DNA of 64,000 nucleotides from Streptomyces zaomyceticus (GTDB lineage: Bacteria > Actinomycetota > Actinomycetes > Streptomycetales > Streptomycetaceae): assembly GCF_014656215.1 (NCBI RefSeq), contig NZ_BNBZ01000001.1, forward strand, positions 1-64,000, given 5' to 3'. The notes beneath the pieces were generated by a model. That model did not search any database. It was given only the letters and a program-made list of their open reading frames with translations, and was not told where the DNA came from. Below are positions 16,229 to 25,114 of this stretch, piece after piece; position 1 is the first letter of the stretch; the number at the start of each line of letters is the position of its first letter. A program made the position numbers and the translations under genes.

Positions 16229-18048
16229 TCCGCTTCGAGAACGTCTCGGTGACCTACGAGGGGGCCGACGAGCAGCACCAGCCCACGCTGCGCGAGGTGG
16301 ACCTCACCGTCCCCGAGGGCGAGCTGGTGCTGCTGGTCGGCCCCTCGGGCGTCGGCAAGTCGACCCTCCTCGGCGCGGTCTCCGGCCTCGTCCCCCACTT
16401 CACGGGCGGCACCCTGACCGGCCGGGTCACGGTCGACGGCCGCGACACCCGCACCCATCCGCCGCGCGAGCTCGCCGACCTGGTGGGCACGGTCGGGCAG
16501 GATCCGTCCGCGCACTTCGTCACCGACACGGTCGAGGACGAGCTGGCGTACGGGATGGAGTCCCTGGGCCTGGCCCCGGGCGTCATGCGGCGCCGGGTCG
16601 AGGAGACCCTCGACCTGCTGGGCCTGGCGGAGCTCCGCGACCGTCCGATCGCCACGCTCTCCGGCGGCCAGCGCCAGCGCGTCGCGATCGGCTCCGTCCT
16701 GACCCCGCACCCGAAGGTCCTCGTCCTCGACGAGCCGACCTCGGCGCTGGACCCGTCGGCGGCGGAGGACGTCCTCGCGGTCCTCCAGCGGCTGGTCCAC
16801 GACCTGGGGACGACGGTGCTGCTCGCGGAGCACCGCCTGGAGCGGGTGGTGCAGTACGCGGACCAGGTGCTGCTGCTGCCGGACGGGGTGATGGGTTCCC
16901 CCGCCGAGATCATGGCGATGTCGCCGGTGCATCCGCCGGTGGTGGGGCTGGGGAGGCTGGCGGGGTGGACCCCGCTGCCCCTTTCCGTGAGGGATGCGCG
17001 GCGGCGGGCGGGTGAGCTGAAGGCGCGGCTGGAGGGGCTGCTGCCCGGGGCGCCGGCGGGGCTTCTTCCCCACGCCGCCCCTTCCCGTCACCGGGGTTCT
17101 GCCCCGGACCCCGGCCCTCGCACGCCGGACGGGCTGCGTCCTCGCCCGGCGGGCCGGTTTTCCGCGCAGGCGGAGGATTCGGCCCCGCCGGCGATCGAGG
17201 TGCCGGGGTCCGGGGGCAGAGCCCCCGGATTCGGGAAGGGGCGGGGTGGGGGACTCGGCCTCTTCAAGCGGCGCCGCGTCGAGCCCGCACCCGCACCCAC
17301 CCCCCTCGCCCTCGTCGACGCCCTCGGCGTCCGCCGTGGCCGCGTCGAAGCCCTCCGCCGCATCGACCTGACCGTCACCCCGGGCGAGACCATCGCCCTC
17401 ATGGGCCGCAACGGCGCCGGCAAGTCCACTCTCCTCTCCACCCTCGTCGGCATGATCGCCCCGACCTCCGGCACCGTCCGGGTCGCGGGCCGCACCCCGC
17501 ACACCACCCCTCCGCGCGAGCTGATCCGCCAGGTCGGCCTGGTCCCGCAGGAGCCGCGCGACCTGCTGTACGCGGACACCGTCGCCGCCGAATGCGCGGC
17601 GGCGGACGCGGACGCGGGTGCGGAGCCCGGAACCTGCCGGGCGCTGGTGTCCGAGCTGCTGCCGGGCGTGGCGGACGGCATTCATCCCCGGGACCTCTCC
17701 GAGGGGCAGCGGCTGGCGCTCGCGCTCGCCGTGGTCCTGACCGGCCGCCCGCCGCTGCTCCTGCTCGACGAGCCGACCCGCGGCCTGGACTACGCGGCGA
17801 AGGCCCGCCTGGTCGCCCATCTCCGGGCCCTCGCCGCGGACGGGCACGCGATCGTGCTCGCCACGCACGACGTGGAGCTGGCGGCGGAGCTGGCGCACCG
17901 GGTGGTGATCATCGCGGACGGCGAGGTGGTGGCCGACGGTCCGACGGCCGAGGTGGTCGTCTCCTCCCCCGCGTTCTCGCCGCAGGTGGCGAAGATCCTC
18001 GCGCCGCAGCCCTGGCTCACGGTCGAGCAGGTGGAGGAGGCGCTGTGA
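16225..18048 (+). CDS. Double ABC ATPase of an ECF transporter (two ATPase domains fused)
   Basis: 607 aa. Domain 1 (1-235): Walker A GPSGVGKST, Q-loop VGQDPSAHF, signature LSGGQRQR, Walker B VLVLDEPTSALD, His in LLAEHRLE. Linker of about 110 residues, Pro/Arg-rich. Domain 2 (350-600): Walker A GRNGAGKST, Q-loop VPQEPRD, signature altered to LSEGQR, Walker B LLLLDEPTRGLD, H-loop LATHDVE. It supplies both ATP sites of the cobalamin/cobalt importer. Overlaps cbiQ and the next gene by four bases each. The Glu in the second signature is odd but known in some ECF ATPases. Confidence 0.92.
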   Translation: MIRFENVSVTYEGADEQHQPTLREVDLTVPEGELVLLVGPSGVGKSTLLGAVSGLVPHFTGGTLTGRVTVDGRDTRTHPPRELADLVGTVGQDPSAHFVTDTVEDELAYGMESLGLAPGVMRRRVEETLDLLGLAELRDRPIATLSGGQRQRVAIGSVLTPHPKVLVLDEPTSALDPSAAEDVLAVLQRLVHDLGTTVLLAEHRLERVVQYADQVLLLPDGVMGSPAEIMAMSPVHPPVVGLGRLAGWTPLPLSVRDARRRAGELKARLEGLLPGAPAGLLPHAAPSRHRGSAPDPGPRTPDGLRPRPAGRFSAQAEDSAPPAIEVPGSGGRAPGFGKGRGGGLGLFKRRRVEPAPAPTPLALVDALGVRRGRVEALRRIDLTVTPGETIALMGRNGAGKSTLLSTLVGMIAPTSGTVRVAGRTPHTTPPRELIRQVGLVPQEPRDLLYADTVAAECAAADADAGAEPGTCRALVSELLPGVADGIHPRDLSEGQRLALALAVVLTGRPPLLLLDEPTRGLDYAAKARLVAHLRALAADGHAIVLATHDVELAAELAHRVVIIADGEVVADGPTAEVVVSSPAFSPQVAKILAPQPWLTVEQVEEAL

Positions 18049-18917
18049 GGACGGTGAGCTCCCGCCCGGTCCGGCTGGGCCCGCGTTCCGTGACCGCGCT
18101 CGTCCTGGTCTCCCTGATCGGGTTGATCGCCTTCGGCTGGCCCCTCTTCGCGGACGCCGGCTCCGCCGTGACCTCGCACGCCGGGGACGCCCCGTGGCTG
18201 TTCGCCGCGCTGCTGCCGCTCCTGGTCGCGGTGGTCGTGGCGACCGTCGCCGACTGCGGGATGGACGCGAAGGCGGTGGCGATGCTGGGGGTGCTCGCCG
18301 CCGTGGGCGCGGCCCTGCGGCCGTTGGGGGCGGGGACGGCCGGTCTGGAGCCGATGTTCTTCCTGATGGTGCTGAGCGGCCGGGTCCTCGGGCCGGGCTT
18401 CGGTTTCGTGCTCGGTGCGGTGACGATGTTCGCGTCGGCCCTGCTCACGGGTGGTGTGGGGCCCTGGATGCCGTTCCAGATGCTGTCGATGGGCTGGTTC
18501 ACGATGGGGGCCGGGCTGCTCCCGGGGCCGAACCGGCTGCGGGGCCGGGGTGAGCTGCTGATGCTCTCGGCGTACGGGTTCGTGGCGGCGTTCGCGTACG
18601 GCACGATCATGAATCTGCAGGGCTGGGTGCTGCTCCAGGGCCTGAGCAGTGGGATCTCGTTCCAGCCGGGCGCCCCTCTCGACGAGAACCTGGTCCGGTT
18701 CCTGGCCTATGTCACGGCCACCTCCCTCGGCTGGGACCTCGGGCGCGCGGTTCTCACCGTGGTTCTCACCCTCACCGTCGGCGGAACCCTCCTGAGGGCG
18801 TTGCGGCGGGCCACGCGACGGGCGAATTTCGAGGCCCAGGTCACATTCGAGGCCCCCGAGAAGCCCTCCGCGGGTGAGCCGCCCCACAGGACCTACGTCA
18901 CGTACGAGCCGGAATAG
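18045..18917 (+). CDS. ECF transporter S component (substrate-binding membrane subunit)
   Basis: 290 aa, GTG overlapping the upstream stop. About six TM segments; the conserved ECF region is PMFFLMVLSGRVLGPGFGFVLGAVTMFASALLTGGVGPWMPFQM (in pieces), where the small residues contact the CbiQ coupling helices. Together with CbiQ and the fused ATPase it completes a transporter, and the riboswitch argues that the substrate is cobalamin or a precursor rather than cobalt or another vitamin. C-terminal cytoplasmic tail about 45 residues, unstructured. Confidence 0.85.
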   Translation: MRTVSSRPVRLGPRSVTALVLVSLIGLIAFGWPLFADAGSAVTSHAGDAPWLFAALLPLLVAVVVATVADCGMDAKAVAMLGVLAAVGAALRPLGAGTAGLEPMFFLMVLSGRVLGPGFGFVLGAVTMFASALLTGGVGPWMPFQMLSMGWFTMGAGLLPGPNRLRGRGELLMLSAYGFVAAFAYGTIMNLQGWVLLQGLSSGISFQPGAPLDENLVRFLAYVTATSLGWDLGRAVLTVVLTLTVGGTLLRALRRATRRANFEAQVTFEAPEKPSAGEPPHRTYVTYEPE

Positions 18918-19202
18918 TAGCCGGGCGGTACCCTCCCAAACCGCCCACAGCAGTGCATGACCTGCGGAAACCTCCCACACCCACCCCCCGGGACCTTCCT
19001 CTCGGGTCCGAACCTTCCTCGTACAGGGGGTCGTTGCGTCGGCGTTCGGGCCCTGGTTGTCTGGTGGACGTCGCCAGGCAGCCGGTGCTCACCACAGCGC
19101 CTCGGACGGCCGGTTCCCCCAGATTCCGGGTTCCCCGGGCTCTGGTTCCGGCTTGCCGAAATCGCCTGACGCAGCCCTTGTTCCCGAAGTTAGGTAGAGA
19201 TC

Positions 19203-19604
19203 TTGATCCGCTCGATCACCACTCGTGTCGCCGCCCGCAAGAAGACCCTCGCCGGCACCGCAGCTGTCCTGCTCGCCGCCTCGGGTGCGGTCATCGGCAC
19301 GACGGGCTCGGCTTCCGCCGCCAGCCCGCAGGAGCTTGCTCGTAAGATCGTGCCTGCCTCGCAGTACGCGTCGTTCAGCAAGATCGTCGAGCACGAGTCG
19401 CACTGGAACCACACCGCGACGAACTCCTCCAGCGGCGCCTACGGTCTCGTCCAGGCCCTCCCGGCCTCGAAGATGTCCTCGGCCGGTTCCGACTGGAAGA
19501 CGAACCCCGCCACCCAGATCAAGTGGGGTCTCGACTACATGAACGAGCGCTACGGCTCCCCGAACGCCGCCTGGGCGTTCTGGCAGGCCAACGGCTGGTA
19601 CTAA
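19203..19604 (+). CDS. Secreted lytic-transglycosylase-like wall hydrolase
   Basis: 133 aa from a TTG at 19203 (AGGTAGAG upstream). Signal peptide of about 40 residues ends SASA-ASP. The mature part KIVEHESHWNHTATNSSSGAYGLVQALP is the SLT/Rpf-like fold: the catalytic Glu of VEHES and the SSGAYGLVQ motif. It should cleave the glycan strand between MurNAc and GlcNAc, in spore germination or growth. The 285-bp leader (18918-19202) holds no ORF; such genes are often riboswitch-controlled in Streptomyces, but I could not find a convincing c-di-AMP motif here. Confidence 0.85.
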   Translation: MIRSITTRVAARKKTLAGTAAVLLAASGAVIGTTGSASAASPQELARKIVPASQYASFSKIVEHESHWNHTATNSSSGAYGLVQALPASKMSSAGSDWKTNPATQIKWGLDYMNERYGSPNAAWAFWQANGWY

Positions 19605-19635
19605 GAGTCACCGCCGCACCAGCGCACACCCGCAA

Positions 19636-19666
19636 GGCCCCGCCTCCCGTCAGGGAGGGCGGGGCC
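19636..19666. terminator. Strong GC hairpin terminator
   Basis: GGCCCCGCCTCCC pairs with GGGAGGGCGGGGCC (one bulge), loop GTCA, 31 bp after the transglycosylase-like stop and followed by TTTT. It could serve the converging thiolase gene too. Confidence 0.75.
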
Positions 19667-19700
19667 TGCGGCGTTTTGAGGGCGGGGCCTGCGGCGTTTT
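19656..19700 (+). repeat. 22-bp tandem duplication of the terminator's right arm
   Basis: AGGGCGGGGCCTGCGGCGTT plus TT occurs at 19656 and again at 19679, one base between copies. It looks like a slippage duplication that doubled the T-tract end of the terminator. Confidence 0.75.
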
Positions 19701-19730
19701 CCGGCCCGCCGGGCCCGGGCGGCGGCTCCC

Positions 19731-20963
<1,233 letters not shown>

Positions 20964-20975
20964 TCACGGGGGAAC

Positions 20976-20989
20976 TAGTACGCGTTCTA
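20976..20989. promoter_or_regulatory. KstR-type operator, site 3
   Basis: TAGTACGCGTTCTA, one mismatch to TNNAACNNGTTNNA, within the near-perfect palindrome CTAGTACGCGTTCTAG. It is 67 bp upstream of the thiolase start. Confidence 0.6.
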
Positions 20990-21073
20990 GTTCTGAGTGC
21001 AGTCTTATGACTGCTACCGCGGGTACGCAAGGGTCCGGGAGGCAACACTTCCCGTTCTGGCCCTTGCTACTTG

Positions 21074-21087
21074 TAGAACTCGTTACT
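21074..21087. promoter_or_regulatory. KstR-type operator, site 4
   Basis: TAGAACTCGTTACT, matching the consensus except for the last base, 69 bp upstream of the P450 ATG. On the other strand it reads AGTAACGAGTTCTA, sharing GTTCTA with the other three sites. Confidence 0.55.
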
Positions 21088-21116
21088 AACTTTCCCGGCA
21101 ACTCCTGACGGACCAT

Positions 21117-21142
21117 CAGATCGCCTCATCAGATCGCCTCAT
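21117..21142 (+). repeat. 13-bp tandem repeat in the P450 leader
   Basis: CAGATCGCCTCAT is repeated without spacer directly before the P450 start. No ribosome binding site is evident here, so it may affect translation. Confidence 0.7.
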
Positions 21143-21155
21143 CAGAATCCCTCAG

Positions 21156-22421
21156 ATGTGGAGTGTGTTGCCGATGCCCTGTCCCCATCTCCCCGAGGGG
21201 TTCGACGCCACCGACCCCGATCTGCTCCGCGACCGCATCCCCTTCCCGGAGTTCGCCCGGCTGCGGCAGACCGCGCCCGTCTGGTGGTGCCCCCAGCCGC
21301 CCGGCGTCACCGGCTTCGCGGACGAGGGGTACTGGGCCGTCACGCGCCACGCGGACGTCAAGTACGTCTCCACCCACCCCGAGCTGTTCTCCTCGAACGA
21401 GAACACGGCCGTCATCCGCTTCAACGAGCACATCACCCGGGACCAGATCGAGGTCCAGAAGCTGATCATGCTCAACATGGACCCGCCCGAGCACACCCGG
21501 GTCCGCCAGATCGTCCAGCGCGGCTTCACCCCCCGGGCGATCCGGAATCTGGAGACCGCCCTGCGCGACCGCGCCCACGCCATCGTCGACGAGGCCAGGC
21601 GCGGCGCGGACGCCGACGGCACCTTCGACTTCGTCACCCGGGTCGCCGTCGAACTCCCCCTCCAGGCCATCGCCGAACTCATCGGCGTCCCCCAGGGCGA
21701 CCGCTCCCGGATCTTCGACTGGTCGAACAAGATGGTCGCGTACGACGACCCCGAGTACGCCATCACCGAGGAGATCGGCGCCGAGGCCGCCATGGAACTC
21801 ATCGGCTACTCCATGAACATGGCCGCCGCCCGCAAGGAATGCCCGGCCGCCGACATCGTCAGCCAGCTCGTCGCCGCCGAGGGTCAGGGCAACCTCTCCT
21901 CCGACGAGTTCGGCTTCTTCGTCCTGCTGCTCGCCGTCGCCGGCAACGAGACCACCCGCAACGCCATCAGCCACGGCATGCACGCCTTCCTCACCCACCC
22001 CGACCAGTGGGAACTCTTCAAACGGGAACGGCCGGTCACCACCGCCGAGGAGATCGTGCGCTGGGCGACCCCCGTCGTCTCCTTCCAGCGGACCGCGACC
22101 CAGGACACCGAACTCGGCGGCCAGAAGATCGCCCAGGGCGACCGGGTCGGCCTCTTCTACTCCTCCGCCAACAACGACCCCGAGGTCTTCACCGACCCCG
22201 AGCGCTTCGACATCACCCGCGACCCCAACCCGCACCTCGGCTTCGGCGGCGGCGGACCCCACTTCTGCCTGGGCAAGTCCCTCGCGATCAAGGAGATCGA
22301 GCTGATCTTCAACGCCCTCGCGGACGCCCTGCCCGACCTCACCCTCGCGGGCGAGCCGCGCCGACTGCGGGCGGCCTGGCTGAACGGCGTGAAGGAACTC
22401 CGGGTCCGCGCCGGGGCCTGA
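21156..22421 (+). CDS. Cytochrome P450, CYP125-like (steroid or terpenoid side-chain hydroxylase)
   Basis: 421 aa soluble bacterial P450. I-helix AGNETT (262-267), ExxR Glu299-Arg302 in EEIVRW, heme loop FGGGGPHFCLGKSLA with Cys371. The N-terminus (HLPEGFDATDPDLL), LNMDPPEHTRVRQIVQRGFTPRAI and FDITRDPNPHLGFGGGGPHFC are the style of CYP125/CYP124/CYP142, which hydroxylate terminal methyls of cholesterol or methyl-branched lipids. Needs ferredoxin (candidate at 9732). ATG 21156 or 21174 could be the start. Faces the FadA5-like gene across a region with two KstR-like boxes. Confidence 0.88.
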   Translation: MWSVLPMPCPHLPEGFDATDPDLLRDRIPFPEFARLRQTAPVWWCPQPPGVTGFADEGYWAVTRHADVKYVSTHPELFSSNENTAVIRFNEHITRDQIEVQKLIMLNMDPPEHTRVRQIVQRGFTPRAIRNLETALRDRAHAIVDEARRGADADGTFDFVTRVAVELPLQAIAELIGVPQGDRSRIFDWSNKMVAYDDPEYAITEEIGAEAAMELIGYSMNMAAARKECPAADIVSQLVAAEGQGNLSSDEFGFFVLLLAVAGNETTRNAISHGMHAFLTHPDQWELFKRERPVTTAEEIVRWATPVVSFQRTATQDTELGGQKIAQGDRVGLFYSSANNDPEVFTDPERFDITRDPNPHLGFGGGGPHFCLGKSLAIKEIELIFNALADALPDLTLAGEPRRLRAAWLNGVKELRVRAGA

Positions 22422-22588
22422 CCGCGCGCGGCGCGGCGGGGTGGGACGGACCGGACCGACACCGGCACCGGCACCGGGACCTCACGGGCGGAGCCGGAAC
22501 CGGAACGGGATCCGGAGCCTCACGGACGGACCCGGAACCGGAACCTCACCGGCGGAACCGGAGGGCGACCCGGCACGTCCCACCCCGC
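22422..22588 (+). repeat. Low-complexity intergenic ACCGG/GGAACC repeats
   Basis: ACCGGCACCGGCACC, GGAACCGGAAC and CCTCAC(G/C)G recur through the 167-bp gap between the P450 and DUF2330 genes. No ORF or clear hairpin terminator is seen. Confidence 0.55.
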
Positions 22589-23686
22589 ATGCGGGGGACA
22601 CACAGAATTCTGACCACCATCGTCGCGCTGCTCGCGCTCCAGCTCGGCTCGCTCGTCGCACCGGCGTACGCCTGTGGCTGCGGCGCCATGATCCCGAGCA
22701 AGGACCAGCGCATCGGCGTCGACCGCGAGGAGTCCGCCGTCCGCTGGGACGGGCGGACCGAGACCGTCGTCATGCGCTTCAACGTCCACGGCGACGCCCG
22801 GCACGCCGCCTGGATCATGCCCGTGCCGAGCCGCGCCGACGTCACCCTCGGCGACCCCGGACTCTTCGACGCGCTCGACCGGCTCACCGAGCCCGAGCAG
22901 CGCGACCGCTTCCACTTCTGGCCGCGCGAGGGCGACTGGCCGTTCGACCTCGACCACGGGGACGGTGCCGGGGCCCCCGCACCCGGCGCGGGCGGAGTCG
23001 GGGTCGTCGGCCGTGAACAGCTCGGCCCCTTCGACGTGGCCCGGCTGACCGCCACCGACCCCGGGGCCCTCGGCGACTGGCTGCGCACCCACGGCTTCGA
23101 GCTGCCCGAACGGCTCACGGGCGCGCTCCAGCCGTACGTCGACCGACGGTGGGAGTACGTCGCCGTCCGCCTCGCACCCCAGCAGAAGGACGCCGTCCTC
23201 CAGGGCGAGCTCACCCCGCTGCGCATCACCTTCGGCTCACCCGAACTCGTCTACCCCATGCGGCTGTCCCGGCTCGCCACGTCCTCCCAGAGTCTCGGCC
23301 TGTACATCCTGGCCGAGCACCGGATGGAGCCCCGCTCCCCCATCGGCGGCGACCGCCCCGAGGTGACCTTCGCCGGACGCATCGAGCGTCCCGAGGGTGC
23401 CGTCGCCGGGCTCGCCGGAGAACGGCCCGTCCATCTGACGGTCCTCGAGCAGGAGTTCCCGCACCCGGAGCGGATCGACGACGACCACCACCTGCGGGCC
23501 GTCGCCGACGCCCCGTACCGCCGGGTCGAATACACCGACCGGCTGCTGACCGTCGGGGGCGGGATCCCCGTCTGGCTGCTGACGGTGGCCGGCGGACTGC
23601 TGCTCACCGTCCTCGCGACGCTGCTCGTCGTACGGAGGAACAGTCGCCGCCCGGAGACCGGTCCCGGTGTACGTTCGCCCGCATGA
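22589..23686 (+). CDS. DUF2330 membrane-anchored protein
   Basis: 365 aa. Signal peptide ending near APAYA, with the mature N-terminus CGCGAMIPSKDQRIGVDREESAVRWDG, the signature of DUF2330: a Cys-x-Cys-Gly start followed by a beta-rich extracytoplasmic domain (WIMPVPSRADV, WEYVAVRLAP, LRITFGSPELVYPMRLS). One C-terminal TM (about 325-347) precedes a short basic tail. Function unknown in the family. ATG at 22589; its stop overlaps the O-methyltransferase start (ATGA), so the two are co-translated. Confidence 0.85.
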   Translation: MRGTHRILTTIVALLALQLGSLVAPAYACGCGAMIPSKDQRIGVDREESAVRWDGRTETVVMRFNVHGDARHAAWIMPVPSRADVTLGDPGLFDALDRLTEPEQRDRFHFWPREGDWPFDLDHGDGAGAPAPGAGGVGVVGREQLGPFDVARLTATDPGALGDWLRTHGFELPERLTGALQPYVDRRWEYVAVRLAPQQKDAVLQGELTPLRITFGSPELVYPMRLSRLATSSQSLGLYILAEHRMEPRSPIGGDRPEVTFAGRIERPEGAVAGLAGERPVHLTVLEQEFPHPERIDDDHHLRAVADAPYRRVEYTDRLLTVGGGIPVWLLTVAGGLLLTVLATLLVVRRNSRRPETGPGVRSPA

Positions 23687-24351
23687 CGAACCCTCAGTGG
23701 AACGCGGTCGACACCTACTTCACCGAAACCATCGCCCCGGCCGACGAGGCGCTCACCGCGGCGCTCGCCGGGTCCGCGGCGGCCGGGCTGCCCGAGATCG
23801 CCGTCGCCCCCAACCAGGGCAAGCTGCTCCACCTGCTCGCCCGGATCCAGGGCGCGCGGAGCATCCTGGAGATCGGCACCCTCGGCGGCTACAGCACGAT
23901 CTGGCTGGCCCGGGCACTGCCCACCGACGGCCGGCTGATCAGCCTCGAGTACGACCCGGCGCACGCGGAGGTCGCCCGGACCAACATCGCCCGCGCGGGC
24001 CTGGACAAGATCGTCGAAGTCCGTACGGGGGCGGCCCTGGACAGCCTGCCGCAGCTGGAGGCGGAGGGCGCGGGCCCCTTCGACCTCTTCTTCATCGACG
24101 CCGACAAGGTCAACAACCCGCGTTATGTGGAGTGGGCCCTGAAGCTCTCCCGCCCCGGCTCGGTGATCGTCGTCGACAACGTGGTGCGCGGCGGGAGGAT
24201 CACCGCTCCGGACCCGGACGACCCGGCGATCACCGGCACCCGCGAACTGTTCGAGCTGGTCGCGGCCGAACCCCGGCTGGACGCGACGGCCGTCCAGACG
24301 GTCGGCGCGAAGGGCTACGACGGCCTGCTGCTCGCCCGCGTGATCGGCTGA
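23683..24351 (+). CDS. O-methyltransferase, caffeoyl-CoA OMT family
   Basis: 222 aa class I SAM enzyme. ILEIGTLGGYSTIWLARAL (motif I), LISLEYDPAHAEVARTNIA (ribose Glu), LFFIDADKVNNPRYVEWAL (metal site Asp-Asp) and VIVVDNVVRGG (Asp-Asn) are the conserved divalent-metal-dependent COMT/CCoAOMT set. It methylates catechol-type hydroxyls; the substrate is not predictable. Overlaps the DUF2330 stop by four bases. Confidence 0.9.
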   Translation: MTNPQWNAVDTYFTETIAPADEALTAALAGSAAAGLPEIAVAPNQGKLLHLLARIQGARSILEIGTLGGYSTIWLARALPTDGRLISLEYDPAHAEVARTNIARAGLDKIVEVRTGAALDSLPQLEAEGAGPFDLFFIDADKVNNPRYVEWALKLSRPGSVIVVDNVVRGGRITAPDPDDPAITGTRELFELVAAEPRLDATAVQTVGAKGYDGLLLARVIG

Positions 24352-24397
24352 CCGCGCGGGCCCGGCGGCGGCCGGCGCGGGGCCCCGGCGGCGACCG

Positions 24398-25060
24398 TCA
24401 GCGGTAGTCGTCGGGGTGGCCCTGCATCCAGGTGTTGATCTTGTCGCGAGTGCCGAGGAGCAGGTGCTGGTGCTTCTTCAGGTTCTCGAAGGACCGGTCG
24501 CCGTCGAGCTCGGTGTCGAGCTTCGCGATGAGTCGGATGGGCTCGGGGAAGTGACCGGGCCCCTTGGCGTCCGCCTTCATGGCCCGGTCCAGACGGTGGA
24601 GTTCGTCGTAGACCCGGCCGAGGAAGTACGCGCAGTTGTCCGGGGTGCACGATTCGTTCAGGGTCGCCTGGAGCCCCGCGAAGGCGTCCCGGACCAGGGA
24701 GACCGGCTCCGACTGGGTCGCCGAGGGCGTGGCGTCCGGGGTCGCGGCGGGCGCGGTCGTTCCGGCCTCGGTCGGAGCGGCGGTGGCGGTCGCGTCCCCG
24801 GTGGCCGTGGCCGTGGCGGTCGCGGGGGCGGAGTCCGTGGGGGTGGCGGTGACGGTCGCCCCCGAGGAGGCCGTCGGGCCGGCCGACCGGTCGTCGCCCT
24901 TGTCGGACGCGCCGCAGGAGACGCTCAGCGCACCGAGCAGAAGGACGGCGACGGCAGCGCCCCGCGCTCTGGTCAGGGACGCGGAGCCGGACGTACTCCC
25001 GTACCTGGAAGCCGACTTGGACGCCGACGCGGACATGGAAACGGACGTGGACCTGAACAT
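24398..25060 (-). CDS. Thr/Ala-rich lipoprotein, unknown function
   Basis: 220 aa. A basic, Ser-rich N-terminus is followed by a hydrophobic stretch and a lipobox-like LSVSC (Cys49), then a Thr/Ala/Pro-rich wall-spanning region (60-120). The C-terminal helical domain (125-220) has a Cys pair (ESCTPDNCAYFL) and alternating charged helices (DELHRLDRAMKAD, ENLKKHQHLLLGTRDKI). ATG with GGGGGAG upstream. No known family. Confidence 0.7.
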   Translation of the reverse strand: MFRSTSVSMSASASKSASRYGSTSGSASLTRARGAAVAVLLLGALSVSCGASDKGDDRSAGPTASSGATVTATPTDSAPATATATATGDATATAAPTEAGTTAPAATPDATPSATQSEPVSLVRDAFAGLQATLNESCTPDNCAYFLGRVYDELHRLDRAMKADAKGPGHFPEPIRLIAKLDTELDGDRSFENLKKHQHLLLGTRDKINTWMQGHPDDYR

Positions 25061-25114
25061 GGGACTCCCCCTGGATCGTCGATGGGGCCGACCCTACCCA
25101 CACATCACACCCCG

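Noticed and set aside
18918..19202. c-di-AMP (ydaO) riboswitch before the lytic-transglycosylase-like gene
   Set aside because: Such genes often carry one, but I could not match the conserved core in this leader; a covariance-model search would decide.
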